A stretch of DNA of 64,000 nucleotides from Promineifilum sp. (GTDB taxonomy: Bacteria > Chloroflexota > Anaerolineae > Promineifilales > Promineifilaceae), in NCBI GenBank assembly GCA_017983515.1, contig JAGOBF010000009.1, positions 1-64,000 of the forward strand. Direction: 5' to 3'. The translations under genes and the position numbers were made by a program. The notes beneath the pieces are model-generated. The model was given only the letters and a program-made list of their open reading frames with translations. It had not been told where the DNA came from and ran no database searches. Below are positions 25,669 through 35,362 of this stretch, piece by piece. How positions within the stretch are numbered: the first letter of the stretch is position 1; each line of letters opens with the position of its first letter.

Positions 25669-28600
25669 TCAGCGAATCGTTAATGGCAGGAAGAGCTTGA
25701 TCTCTTCGAGGCGGACAAAGGTGGCCGTCACCTCATGCCGCCCGGTGATGGTCAGGAGTTGCGTCGGGCTGCTGCCGTTCAGGCTGCCGCTCCAATTCTG
25801 GAAACGCCAGCCGGCGTCGGCCGTGGCCTTCAACTGAACCTGCTGCCCACACGTGTAGGAAGTCGTAATGGGTGTCAGCGCAACTGAGCCTTGGCCCACC
25901 GGCGTCACGACGAGGCTCGGCGCGTCGGCATCTTCGGGCGTGATGGGTTGAGCGGCATTGAAGAAGTAATCGAACAGTGCCGTGTGGGCCGGCGCGGGCT
26001 GGGCGCCGTTCGGTTGAGTGGCGGCGAACATGCCGACCCGTTGCACGTCCATCGAGAACTTGAAGCTGTTGCCCTTGAAATTGACCCACTGCTCATTTTC
26101 GTCGTAGCGATAAAACATTCGGAACGTGTCGCCGTTGCGCAGGATGCGGAGGTATATCGGCGATGATGCCGGCGGCGTCAGGCTAATGTTGAATCCCTTG
26201 CGGCTGGTGCCGTTGTCCACCGCCCCGGCGAAGAAGCGCACGCCCGTGCCGTCATGATTAATGTCGGCCCGCACAAACGTATCGTTGTCGGTCTCGATCA
26301 GGACGCCCTGGGTCTGAAAGGCCTTGGTCACAGGCGACTCAAGCTTGACGAAAATCTCGAAATCGGTGTTGGCTACTTCCTGCACCAGCCGGGCGCTATC
26401 GTTGCCGTTCTTCCATATCTCGTAATCGACCGACGCCGGCACGATGATCTTCGCCTGCGAGCCGGTCATCTCGTAGTTCGCCTGACCCAGCGGATCGACC
26501 CACGTCCACAGGGGGTTAATTACGCTGCAGCCGCTGAAGTCGTCGGAAACAACGTCGCCCGCCTCGCCGAAGTTGGCGACGATATTCTTGTTGCCGTCCA
26601 TCAGGAGTTGATAGGGATTGTTGTTACTGATGACGTCGCCGCTCCAGCCGGTGAACACGTAGCCGGGCGTGGCCGTGGCGGTCAACGTCACCGTGGTGCC
26701 GGCGATGAAATTCGTCTCCGGAGGATCGACTGTGAAGGTGCCCGGCCCATTGGTAGTCACGGCCAGCGTGTAATTGGGGGCTATCGTGAATGTAGCCGAA
26801 ACGGTCTTGTCCCCGGTCATGGTCAGGACGAGCGGGTCATCCGTACCGGAGGCGTCGCCGCCCCAGCCGCTGAACACGTAGCCGAGGGCCGGCACGGGAG
26901 TCAGCGTCACCTGTTCATTCTGGGCGTAGAGATCGCGCACCGGACTGACAGTGATCGTGCCGTTGGTCGGCGGCACGATATTCAGGCTATAGATACCCTC
27001 CCCGGCGAAATGGGCCGTGATCACCATGTCTTTGGTAATGGTCACGGTCGCGGGGTCATCCGTCCCGACATAGTCGCCGCTCCAGGACACGAATTCGAAT
27101 CCCGGCCCGGCCTGCGCATCCAGCGTCACTATCTCGTTGTAACCATATTCCGTTTTCAACGGAGTCGGTATGACCGAACCGTCGCCGCCGGCGGTATTGA
27201 TCGTCAGCGTATAGGTCTCGCCGGGGATGAAAGTGGCCGTGACGGTTGTGTCCTTGGTCATCACCAGTTCGCCGGGCACGTCATCGCCGGTCAGATCGCC
27301 GCTCCAGCCCGCGAATTTGTAGCCGGGTGCAGGGTTGGGGGTTAGCTGGACGACTTCGTCCTGGTAGTACTTGGCTTTCTGGGGGCTGGGCGTCACCGAG
27401 CCTTTGTCGGCCGGGTCGGCGTTCAGAGTCAGGGTATAGATGTTGTCCTTGAAGGAGGCCGAGACGGACTTGTCCGCGTCCATCACGACTTCCACCGTGT
27501 TGCTCATGCCCGATGCGGCCCCACCCCAGCTGGCAAAGCTGGCGTCCGGCCCCGCTACGGCCGTCAACGTGACTTTCTGGCCGTGCAGATAGCTGGGGCC
27601 GGCCGGATCGGCATTGATCGTGCCGTTGCCGATGGGCGTCAGGGTCAACGTGCGGTTCGGCGCGGCGGCGAAATTGCCGACCACGCTCAGGTTACTGTTG
27701 ACCGGCACAGTGTAGGGATTCACGGAGCCGGTGACGCCGCCCGACCAGTTGACAAAGACGTTGCCCAGGCTGGGTGTGGCCGTGAGCGTCACCATTTCGC
27801 CGGCGCTGTAGAAAGGTACATCGGGCGACTTGGTGACCGTGCCCGCGCCCGAGGCGCTCACGCTGACCGTGTACTGAACACTGGGCACGAAGTTGGCCGT
27901 GACGTTCTTGGTCGCGTTCATCGTCAGCTGGCCCGGAACGGCCGCGCCAGTCAGATCGCCGCCCCACGAATCGAACTTGAAACCGGCGGCCGGAACTGGC
28001 GTCAGCGAGACGACCTCCCCGCAGGCATAGTTGTCTTTGACCAGGGAGCGGGTGACTGAGCCGCTGCCGGTCGTGGTGATGTTCAGCTTGCGGTCATTGT
28101 CTTCGGGCGTGATCGGGCTGGCCGCGTTGAAAAAGTAGTCGATCTTGGCCGTATGCGCGGGATTCTGGTTGGAATTCCCGGCATAAACGCCGTAGCTGCT
28201 AACGGTCAGGGGATAGGAGAACCCGGCGCCGAAGCTCCAGGTCGTCCCGTCGCCGGAGTAGTGCAAATTCCACACATCCCCCAGGCGCTTGACCCGCAGA
28301 TACATCGGCGGGGTGATCGTGATGCTGCTGTTCAGCTTCTCGGTCGGCGTGCCGCCGGTGAAGTAAAAGGCCTGGGCCTTGTAGCTGCTGCCGTCGTGGA
28401 GAAAATTAAAGCGAAGATAGTTCTGAGCGTCGCCCTCGATGACGATGCCCTGGGCCTGATTCTTGGTGCTCATCGCCGAGTCGAATTTGACCACAAACTC
28501 AAAATTCTTGTTCTCGGCAAACTGCATGATACGCGGCGCGTTGCGGCCGCTGGTCCACAGATCGTGGGCGGAGCCGGCCGGTACGCTGATTTCGGCATGG

Positions 28601-30159
28601 CCGCCAGTCATGGCTACCGATGCGTCGCCCAGCGGATTAACAAAGCTCCACAACTGCGGATTCAGGTCGCAGCTGTTGAAGTCGTCGGAGATCGGCGTCG
28701 CGACGCTGGGGTTGCTGAATTGCGCGACGACGGTGCGGTCGGCGAACATCTCCACGGTAGTGGGATTGGCGCTGCCCTGGGCGTCGCCCTGCCAGCCGGC
28801 AAAGGTGGAACCGGAGTCGGGCACGGCCGTCAGGCTGACGTCCTCGCCGAAGCGGTAAGCGGCCTTTTGCGGGACGGGATTCACCACGCCGCTACCCGTG
28901 CCCACCTTGTTGATGGTCAGTTCGGGCTTCGGCTCGGTGGCGGTCAGATCGACTGTCACATTGCCAAAGCTGACATCGGCATTGTGGGCCACGAGGACGA
29001 TCGAGCCGTTGCGCGGCTCGCCGGCCAGGCCGGCCGCCTCGATATCCCAGGCGGCCGGTTCCGCCTGACCCTGGGGCCAAACCTTGAAGCGATAGGTGGC
29101 CGGCTTCGTCGGGTCGGCGTTGGGTGAAATGCCGACCTTGTACAGGTAGGTTGTGTTCAGTACGGGAGAAAAACCCTTGACGCCGATCTGGTTACCGCCA
29201 TTTCCCAGGAGCTGCAACCCTTCGGTGGCCGTGGCCTTTTCATAGCGATACCAGGCCATCGCGCCCAGCCGTCTCCAGCCGACAACCGGCTGGAAACTGT
29301 TGCCGGCATCGAAATGCCCCTGCCAGCGCACGATTAGGCCCACGCCAGGACTTTTGTTCAGGTGGAGGCTGTGGATCGTGACGGGCACAGTCACGGTGTA
29401 ATTCCGCCAGGAAATATCGCCGATGGCGATCAGCCGGTCGAAGCCGGTATCGGCCAGCGAAGTCGGCCGCGCCTTGCCGCCGCTGATCATCCAGTTGCCG
29501 TCGACGACCTGGGCCACGTCGTTGACTTTGGTGGCCGTGCTCCAGTCGATGGTAATGGTCTGGGGCGTGGGCCAGCCGGCGGCCCGGGCCTGATAATTGA
29601 CGATCACATTGGCCGGAGTTACCCCGCCGGCGTTATCAGTTGCGACGATAGTGACCGTATTGTTGCCCGCCAGCAGATCGGTGTAGTCCAGTTCGATATT
29701 GAAGTCGCCGGTGCGAACGAGCCGGCTGCTGTTGGGGCCAATCGACAACTGCTTGTTTGACCCACCGTTCAGCGAATAGGTCAGACTGGTGAGCGGCGCG
29801 GCGCTGGTAACGTTGCCCATGATGTTGACCCACTTCTGCGGGTCGCCGTTGGGGCCGAAGGTTTGATTTGTGCCGTACCAGACGTTGATCGCCGGCGCAT
29901 CGGCGGCGGACTGGAACCACGTGCCGGGGGTGACGCCGCCGCGCGGCGCGTCGGCCGGCGTCTTGGGCGTGGCCGGAATGCCCCCAACCAGAGGCGGAAT
30001 GGTGGGGTCATTGAGTTGTTCGTCGCCGGGGAAGGCGAGAGGCGCGGTTTCGGGCGGGCCGTCCTGGGCAGCCAACACGTTGGCGCCGGCCAGGGATGCG
30101 AGACTCAACAGAAGGAGCAATAGGAACGGAACAATCCTGACAGAAGATGATTTGGACAT
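25669..30159 (-). CDS. giant secreted InlB-repeat protein, type B (copy 1)
   Basis: This 1496-residue protein has a signal peptide (VRIVPFLLLLLLSLASLAGANVLAAQ). Both GTG at 30168 and ATG at 30159 are possible starts; I chose ATG because a GAGGAAA element just precedes it, as at the type-A copy 2 start. Order: type-B N-terminal domain (INVWYGTNQTFG, QKWVNIMGNV, SIGPNSSRL, GDFNIELDYTD); a LamG/DUF1080-like domain (GVGLIVRWQGHFD, VGWRRLGAMAWYRYEK); one InlB unit; a ConA-like domain (ISDDFNSCDLN); seven InlB units; a second ConA-like domain (VSDDFSGCSV); a ninth InlB unit (YTCGQQV); and the tail LFLPLTIR. Its only four cysteines fall in the two ConA-like domains and the repeats right after them. 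The role is unknown, probably surface adhesion or matrix. Confidence 0.82.
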   Translation of the reverse strand: MSKSSSVRIVPFLLLLLLSLASLAGANVLAAQDGPPETAPLAFPGDEQLNDPTIPPLVGGIPATPKTPADAPRGGVTPGTWFQSAADAPAINVWYGTNQTFGPNGDPQKWVNIMGNVTSAAPLTSLTYSLNGGSNKQLSIGPNSSRLVRTGDFNIELDYTDLLAGNNTVTIVATDNAGGVTPANVIVNYQARAAGWPTPQTITIDWSTATKVNDVAQVVDGNWMISGGKARPTSLADTGFDRLIAIGDISWRNYTVTVPVTIHSLHLNKSPGVGLIVRWQGHFDAGNSFQPVVGWRRLGAMAWYRYEKATATEGLQLLGNGGNQIGVKGFSPVLNTTYLYKVGISPNADPTKPATYRFKVWPQGQAEPAAWDIEAAGLAGEPRNGSIVLVAHNADVSFGNVTVDLTATEPKPELTINKVGTGSGVVNPVPQKAAYRFGEDVSLTAVPDSGSTFAGWQGDAQGSANPTTVEMFADRTVVAQFSNPSVATPISDDFNSCDLNPQLWSFVNPLGDASVAMTGGHAEISVPAGSAHDLWTSGRNAPRIMQFAENKNFEFVVKFDSAMSTKNQAQGIVIEGDAQNYLRFNFLHDGSSYKAQAFYFTGGTPTEKLNSSITITPPMYLRVKRLGDVWNLHYSGDGTTWSFGAGFSYPLTVSSYGVYAGNSNQNPAHTAKIDYFFNAASPITPEDNDRKLNITTTGSGSVTRSLVKDNYACGEVVSLTPVPAAGFKFDSWGGDLTGAAVPGQLTMNATKNVTANFVPSVQYTVSVSASGAGTVTKSPDVPFYSAGEMVTLTATPSLGNVFVNWSGGVTGSVNPYTVPVNSNLSVVGNFAAAPNRTLTLTPIGNGTINADPAGPSYLHGQKVTLTAVAGPDASFASWGGAASGMSNTVEVVMDADKSVSASFKDNIYTLTLNADPADKGSVTPSPQKAKYYQDEVVQLTPNPAPGYKFAGWSGDLTGDDVPGELVMTKDTTVTATFIPGETYTLTINTAGGDGSVIPTPLKTEYGYNEIVTLDAQAGPGFEFVSWSGDYVGTDDPATVTITKDMVITAHFAGEGIYSLNIVPPTNGTITVSPVRDLYAQNEQVTLTPVPALGYVFSGWGGDASGTDDPLVLTMTGDKTVSATFTIAPNYTLAVTTNGPGTFTVDPPETNFIAGTTVTLTATATPGYVFTGWSGDVISNNNPYQLLMDGNKNIVANFGEAGDVVSDDFSGCSVINPLWTWVDPLGQANYEMTGSQAKIIVPASVDYEIWKNGNDSARLVQEVANTDFEIFVKLESPVTKAFQTQGVLIETDNDTFVRADINHDGTGVRFFAGAVDNGTSRKGFNISLTPPASSPIYLRILRNGDTFRMFYRYDENEQWVNFKGNSFKFSMDVQRVGMFAATQPNGAQPAPAHTALFDYFFNAAQPITPEDADAPSLVVTPVGQGSVALTPITTSYTCGQQVQLKATADAGWRFQNWSGSLNGSSPTQLLTITGRHEVTATFVRLEEIKLFLPLTIR

Positions 30160-30325
30160 TTTCCTCACAAAAAGGCCCCACGTTCCGGAAGTCGGTCAGA
30201 CACGAGAGCGGGCAAGCAGCACCACTTCGCCAAGAATGGGGAATATAAGAGATTTAATACGAAAGCGCGTCGGGCCGGCCTCGATGATCAAAGCCGGCGG
30301 GCGCGCTGCCTGAGGGCGCAGGCCC

Positions 30326-30354
30326 GGCGGCCGGAGCGACAAACTCCGGCCGCC
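30326..30354 (-). terminator. GC-rich hairpin after giant protein gene (type A copy 2)
   Basis: GGCGGCCGGAG (30326-30336) pairs perfectly with CTCCGGCCGCC (30344-30354) around a 7-nt loop, 12 nt after the stop of the 1641-residue protein gene. It would separate that transcript from the downstream type-B gene starting at 30159. No U-tract is present. Confidence 0.7.
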
Positions 30355-30366
30355 GAACTTGACCGT

Positions 30367-33300
30367 CTAGGGCTTCTGTACAAAAGGCATGAATGTCTTG
30401 TAATCGCCTTGCCGGAAGCGGGCGATGAAGTTCAAGTGTTGCTCATCGACGATGAACGTTCGCGTCGCGCCGCTGCCCGTGATGTCGCCTTCCCAGCCGG
30501 CGAAGCTCCACCCATTCGAGGGCACGGCCGTCACGGTCACTTCCTCACCGCAATAGTAGCCGTCCTTGTCGGGAGTGAACTGGACTTTACCACTGCCCTC
30601 GATCTGAGCCACCGGCTTGTAGTAGCTATCTTCGGGGACGATGGGCGAGGCGCTGTTGAAGAAGTAGTCGACGACGGCTGTATGGGCCGGCACGTTGCCT
30701 TTATAGGGCGTGTTGCCGGCGTAGATGCCCACTTGCTTGACGACCATCTCGAAGGTAAAGGAGACGTTTTCCGTCCAGTCCTCGCCGTTGTAGGAGTAGA
30801 ATTGAGTCCACTTGTTGCCCTCGCGCACGATGCGCATGTAGATGGGCTTGAGCTGCTCGTCAACCTTGTTGTTGCTCTGGGTGCGCACCACCGGCAGCAG
30901 GTTCTGGAACGTCGCGGCATAGACAGTGACTTGCTGCGGCTCGTTCTCCGGGCTGCGCTTGTAGAAGTCGAAGCGGATGAAGTTCTGTTCGTCCTGCTGC
31001 ACCAGCACACCCTGCATCGCCACCAGCCCGGACAGGGTCGAGTCGAACTTGACCTCGATGGTGAAATCGGTGTTGTTCGAGGGCTGCATCAGGCGCGGCA
31101 CGTCGATGCCGGTCGTCCATATATTATGAGCGTCGGCCGCCTTGCCCGCCGGAACCGAAATCTCCACCTGGTGACCGGTCACCCCGTGGGCTCCGTCGCC
31201 AAGCGGGTCAACCCACTTCCAGCGATCACTCAATTCGCACGAGCTGAAGTCGTCGGAAGCCAGGCCGGAGGAAATACTGGTGGAGAAGGTCAGGTCCGGG
31301 GTCTGGACTTCGTTGCCGTCGGCATCGGTCGAGATGATTTGCAGATGGTAGAACGTCTCGGCCGTCAGGCCCGACAGGGTGAGCTTGTGACTGGTCACCA
31401 GATCGTCCTTAGCCTCCGTGCCACCTTCATAGAAAGCGGTCTCGCCGTAATCGACGCGGCTGGTGCCCGGCACATCGGTCGTCCACGACACCACAGCCAC
31501 TGTGCCGCCATGAACCTCGATGTCGTAGTTGAGAATCTCGATTGGCGTCGTGTCCACTTCGAATACCGCTTCCAGTTGGGTATCCTTCTCGATCGCCATG
31601 ATCAGGGGAGCATCCGTGCGCACGATGTCACCGGTCCACGTGATGAAATCGTAACCCTTTTCCGGCTTGGGCGTCAGCGTGACCACATCGCCATAGACAT
31701 AGGCGTCCTTCAACGGCGTGATCTCCACCGAACCCGGCCCATCAGTCGTCACCGTCAGGTCATACGTCTCCTGGGTGAAGGTAGCCGTGACGGCGTTGTC
31801 CTGGGTGATCGTCAGCGTCTCGGTCAGGGCCGTGCTGTTGATGGCCCCCGACCAGCCGCTGAATTCCCAGCCCAGCACGGGCGCGGCGGCCAGCGTGACC
31901 TCCTGACCGTAGCCATACTTATCCTGCTCGGGGAGCAGGATGACGGCATTATCGATTAGGTCGCCCACACCGTTGTTGGTGATAGTTACGTCCAGATCGT
32001 ACTGGCTTTGCTCCAGGTGGGCGACAGCGGCCACGTCCTGAGTCATTGGAAAGGTCAGCGTCATATTCGTGCCGGAGACCCCCTCCCCCTCCCAGCCAAG
32101 GAACGCCCAGCCGGGGTTAACCGTGACCGTCAGGGTCACAATATCGCCATACTTATAGGTCGGCTGAAAAGGAGTGACGCTGATCGAGCCGCCCTCGCCA
32201 ATCCCGTCGGCCAGGATCAACGTCTCGATGGTGTATTCATCCTCATCGAACGTGGCGGTGATATCCATGTTGCCGGTGATGGGCACTGTGGGCGTAAGTT
32301 CCGTGCCTGTCCAGTCGCCCGACCAGCCGGTAAAGCTCCAGCCGGCGGTGGGCGCGGCTGTCAGGGCGATCTCCGTCCCGTACAGGTAGCTGGCTGCGTT
32401 GGGATTCTTGGAGACCGTGCCGCCCGTGCCGTCGCCGTTGCTGACGACGTTGACGTTCATCGTATAGAGCGTGCTATTGGTGAAGGTGGCGACCAGGTCC
32501 TGCGCCTTCGTCATGACGAGAAACACAGTCGGATCGGTGCTGTTGACCGCGCCGCTCCAGCCCTGGAAGACCCAGTCGGCAGCGGGCGCGGCCGTCACCT
32601 GCACTGTCTCGTTGCAGAGATAGTTGACCTTGTCGGGAACAGGAGTTACCGTGCCGACACCGACCTTGGTCACATTCAGGCTCAGGGGCGGATCAACCTT
32701 GCTGATCGGCTGCCCCAGATTGATGAAATAGTCGACCACGCCGGTAAAAGCCGGATTGGAGCCGGTGTTACCGACGAACGCCCCGATCTGGCTCATGGTC
32801 AGCGCCCGCGTGATGGTCGCGGCGAAGGTCCAGTTCGTCCCATCGGTGGAGTATTGCAGGTTCCACAGGTCTCCGGCGCGGTTGAGACGCATGTAGTTGG
32901 CGGCCCCGATGGTGATCGGCGTCGTGGAGACGACGGCGGCGTTGCCGTTCTTGGTATCGACGACGACGAGGCTGTTGGCCCCCAGGCCGTCGTTCTGGAA
33001 ATTGACGCGCAGCCAGTTAGAGCTGTCCTGCTGCACCAGGATACCCATCGTCTGGGTCTTGCTGGCCAGCGTGGAAGCAAACTTGACTTCTATGTCGAAA
33101 TCCTGATTGGTGACGAACTGCATCAGGCGCGGTGCCAGCAGTCCCTGTTTCCAGAGATCATGGCTCAGGCCGCCGGGCACAGCGATTTGCGCTCCGGCTC
33201 CAGTCAGAGTCAGGGGCGCGTCGCTCAGAGGGTTAATATAAGACCAGACGGTTGTGTTCAACTCACAACTGCTGAAGCCGTCGGACTGAATGGCCCCGGC

Positions 33301-35292
33301 CGTCAGCTTGGTCTTGAAAGTCAGATTGCCGGAGACGGCCGTATTCGTAAAGTAGTCGGTGGACGTGAGCCGGAAATTGTAGGTCGTGCCCGGCGTCAGG
33401 CCATCCAACTGGAGCGAGTGATTCGTCACCAGCGCGGCGTCGCTGACCGGAGGCATATCGTAGGCGGTCGTCAGGCCATATTCCACCTTGCTGGTGGCAC
33501 TCTCGTCCGTGAGCCAGGTGACCGTGGCCGACGTGCTGGTCGTGTTGACCACCACGTTGGAGATGACCGGCGGCGTCAGGTCGGGCGGCTCAGTGGTGAA
33601 AGAGAAGGTATCGGACGTGCTCATGCAGTTGCCCACCAGATCACAGGCGTAGAACGTAACCGGGATGGTTTCGTTCGAGGGGTAAGGAACGGTGGGCGTG
33701 AAGGTGACCGTCAGATCGTTCGACGGCCCGGATACTTTTGGCGTTACCTGTTGGTTGTTGACCGACATGAGGATGGTAGCCGAATCGATGCCGACACCTG
33801 AGTCTTTCACACGAATAGACACCGGGGCGAACCTATCGATGTTGGTGCTGCCGGCCGCCGGCGTCCGGCCGACGACGTTGGGCGGGGATATGTCGGCGTC
33901 ACTCTGGTTATTGCCGACGAGCACCAGCATGGGCCCAGGGTATTCGATGAAGTTGCCCTGGCCATTCTTCCATAAGAAGGTCAGCGAATTACTGCCCGGC
34001 TTCAACGATGACTTGCCGATATCTCTAACCTGCAATTCCCAGGAATCGGGCTGATTATCTCCTCGAACGGTAGCCGACTTGGAACCGTTCCACGAGAACA
34101 GGGGCGTCCGCCAGTACATGCCGACAAGATAAGCGGTTCTATAGGCGCCCAGATTCAAATCATCCGGCAAGGGAAAGTTGTAGGTAGCCGTGTCCGGCCG
34201 ATTGCCGTCCATGTGCAGGCCGAAGTCGTCAAAATTCGGTATGGTGTAGTAGACGACGGGATACTTGCGAATCAGCGTAAAATCGCCGGAGACGCCGCCG
34301 GCGGCCTCGCGCGCGTTACCGTTCTGGTCGATGACGCGAATCTTGAACTTGACGCCGGATTGGTTGACAATGTGGGCAACATTCCACTCCATGGTAACAG
34401 TTTGGTCGACCAGATTCGGGTTAGGGAATGTTACCGTTCCAATATGGTTGATGGTGCCGTTATCCGGATGGGGGTTAATCCCATCGCTCAGCTTGCCCTT
34501 CGGCCACCAGTTATTGCGGCTGACGCTGTGCCAGTCTTGCCCAACACCGTCGTTATCGTCGTCGTAACCGTCGTAGTAAGCGTGAAACTCGACATATTTG
34601 GCATTGCTGACTTTGGCCGTCAGCTTAATCTTGTTGCTGGCGCTGACGTCCAGCACGCCGCCGTCGGCGGCGGGAATATCCGTTCCCGTGCTGTCCAGCG
34701 ACCGGATAGTTTGCAGCTGGCCTTCGGGTGGGTCGACGTCGGGGTTGGAGCCACCAGCTACCAGCGGATGCCCCGCGTCAAAGTAGATGCGCACTGACAC
34801 ATCATGGATATGGTAGCGGCCGCTCTCGCCCCAAAACAGGAAGGTATTGTCACCCGCGTGCAGCTCGTTCAGCGGCACTTCCTGCACCCAGGGTGTACGG
34901 CTCCAGTCATAGCCAACCGGTGACTCGTAGACCTTATTCGGGTTATTATTGAGGCGCAGACGTGCACTGTGCGTATCATAATTGCGCCACAAATCGACGA
35001 AAATCTCGGCACGCAGTGCCCCGGCGATGCCGTCCGGTATCGTCAGGGTCATCGTCTTGGGGCACTTAACCAGCGTGTCCGGCTCGCTATACCAGACGTT
35101 CCCGTTGGGTTCGCTATTTACACCCGGCTCGATGCAGCCGCCGGTGAATTGCTTATGGTCCATCCAGTACTCTTTGTACGTTACCTCACCGTCGGCGTTA
35201 TAGATCCCCGCGTTCACCTGGGGAGCCCGTCCTAGAGCGATCACAAGCCCAAACAAAATGAGCACTACCAATAATCCACTAATTCGCTTCAT
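30367..35292 (-). CDS. giant secreted InlB-repeat protein, type A (copy 2)
   Basis: This 1641-residue protein is the largest in the window. GAGGAAAAA precedes the ATG, and a signal peptide ends near QVNAG (residue 28). The N-terminal 165 residues parallel copy 1 nearly block for block (EVTYKEYW, QFTGGC, VKCPKT, FVDLWRNY, DWSRTPW, YHIHDVSVRIY). Then follow a WHSVSRNNWWPKG region, an Ig-like domain with YACDLVGNC, a fibronectin-III-like domain, a ConA-like domain (FSSCELNTT), five InlB units, a second fibronectin-III-like domain (VSWTTDVPGTSRVDYG), a second ConA-like domain (FSSCELSDR), a sixth InlB unit (YYCGEEV) and the tail FMPFVQKP. Compared with copy 1 it has gained a second FnIII/ConA set and lost the terminal cadherin-like domain. 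Confidence 0.82.
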   Translation of the reverse strand: MKRISGLLVVLILFGLVIALGRAPQVNAGIYNADGEVTYKEYWMDHKQFTGGCIEPGVNSEPNGNVWYSEPDTLVKCPKTMTLTIPDGIAGALRAEIFVDLWRNYDTHSARLRLNNNPNKVYESPVGYDWSRTPWVQEVPLNELHAGDNTFLFWGESGRYHIHDVSVRIYFDAGHPLVAGGSNPDVDPPEGQLQTIRSLDSTGTDIPAADGGVLDVSASNKIKLTAKVSNAKYVEFHAYYDGYDDDNDGVGQDWHSVSRNNWWPKGKLSDGINPHPDNGTINHIGTVTFPNPNLVDQTVTMEWNVAHIVNQSGVKFKIRVIDQNGNAREAAGGVSGDFTLIRKYPVVYYTIPNFDDFGLHMDGNRPDTATYNFPLPDDLNLGAYRTAYLVGMYWRTPLFSWNGSKSATVRGDNQPDSWELQVRDIGKSSLKPGSNSLTFLWKNGQGNFIEYPGPMLVLVGNNQSDADISPPNVVGRTPAAGSTNIDRFAPVSIRVKDSGVGIDSATILMSVNNQQVTPKVSGPSNDLTVTFTPTVPYPSNETIPVTFYACDLVGNCMSTSDTFSFTTEPPDLTPPVISNVVVNTTSTSATVTWLTDESATSKVEYGLTTAYDMPPVSDAALVTNHSLQLDGLTPGTTYNFRLTSTDYFTNTAVSGNLTFKTKLTAGAIQSDGFSSCELNTTVWSYINPLSDAPLTLTGAGAQIAVPGGLSHDLWKQGLLAPRLMQFVTNQDFDIEVKFASTLASKTQTMGILVQQDSSNWLRVNFQNDGLGANSLVVVDTKNGNAAVVSTTPITIGAANYMRLNRAGDLWNLQYSTDGTNWTFAATITRALTMSQIGAFVGNTGSNPAFTGVVDYFINLGQPISKVDPPLSLNVTKVGVGTVTPVPDKVNYLCNETVQVTAAPAADWVFQGWSGAVNSTDPTVFLVMTKAQDLVATFTNSTLYTMNVNVVSNGDGTGGTVSKNPNAASYLYGTEIALTAAPTAGWSFTGWSGDWTGTELTPTVPITGNMDITATFDEDEYTIETLILADGIGEGGSISVTPFQPTYKYGDIVTLTVTVNPGWAFLGWEGEGVSGTNMTLTFPMTQDVAAVAHLEQSQYDLDVTITNNGVGDLIDNAVILLPEQDKYGYGQEVTLAAAPVLGWEFSGWSGAINSTALTETLTITQDNAVTATFTQETYDLTVTTDGPGSVEITPLKDAYVYGDVVTLTPKPEKGYDFITWTGDIVRTDAPLIMAIEKDTQLEAVFEVDTTPIEILNYDIEVHGGTVAVVSWTTDVPGTSRVDYGETAFYEGGTEAKDDLVTSHKLTLSGLTAETFYHLQIISTDADGNEVQTPDLTFSTSISSGLASDDFSSCELSDRWKWVDPLGDGAHGVTGHQVEISVPAGKAADAHNIWTTGIDVPRLMQPSNNTDFTIEVKFDSTLSGLVAMQGVLVQQDEQNFIRFDFYKRSPENEPQQVTVYAATFQNLLPVVRTQSNNKVDEQLKPIYMRIVREGNKWTQFYSYNGEDWTENVSFTFEMVVKQVGIYAGNTPYKGNVPAHTAVVDYFFNSASPIVPEDSYYKPVAQIEGSGKVQFTPDKDGYYCGEEVTVTAVPSNGWSFAGWEGDITGSGATRTFIVDEQHLNFIARFRQGDYKTFMPFVQKP

Positions 35293-35362
35293 TTTTTCCT
35301 CAGCCGTGTACGTGCAGCGATGGTTCTAGAACGGGCTCCCCGGCTCCCAATGTGGGCGGGGA

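Noticed and set aside
30409..31959. Open frame of 516 codons on the plus strand
   Set aside because: Shadow of the type-A copy 2 gene; no signal, motif or ribosome binding site.
32008..33801. Open frame of 597 codons on the plus strand inside the 1641-residue protein gene
   Set aside because: It is antisense to a clear secreted-repeat protein; its product is rich in Gly, Arg, Asp and His as expected from a GC-rich shadow frame, with no recognisable domain.
35293..35362. Possible terminator between the type-B copy 2 and type-A copy 2 regions (CCCC...GGGG)
   Set aside because: The stem is interrupted and short; the gap could equally hold a promoter or nothing.
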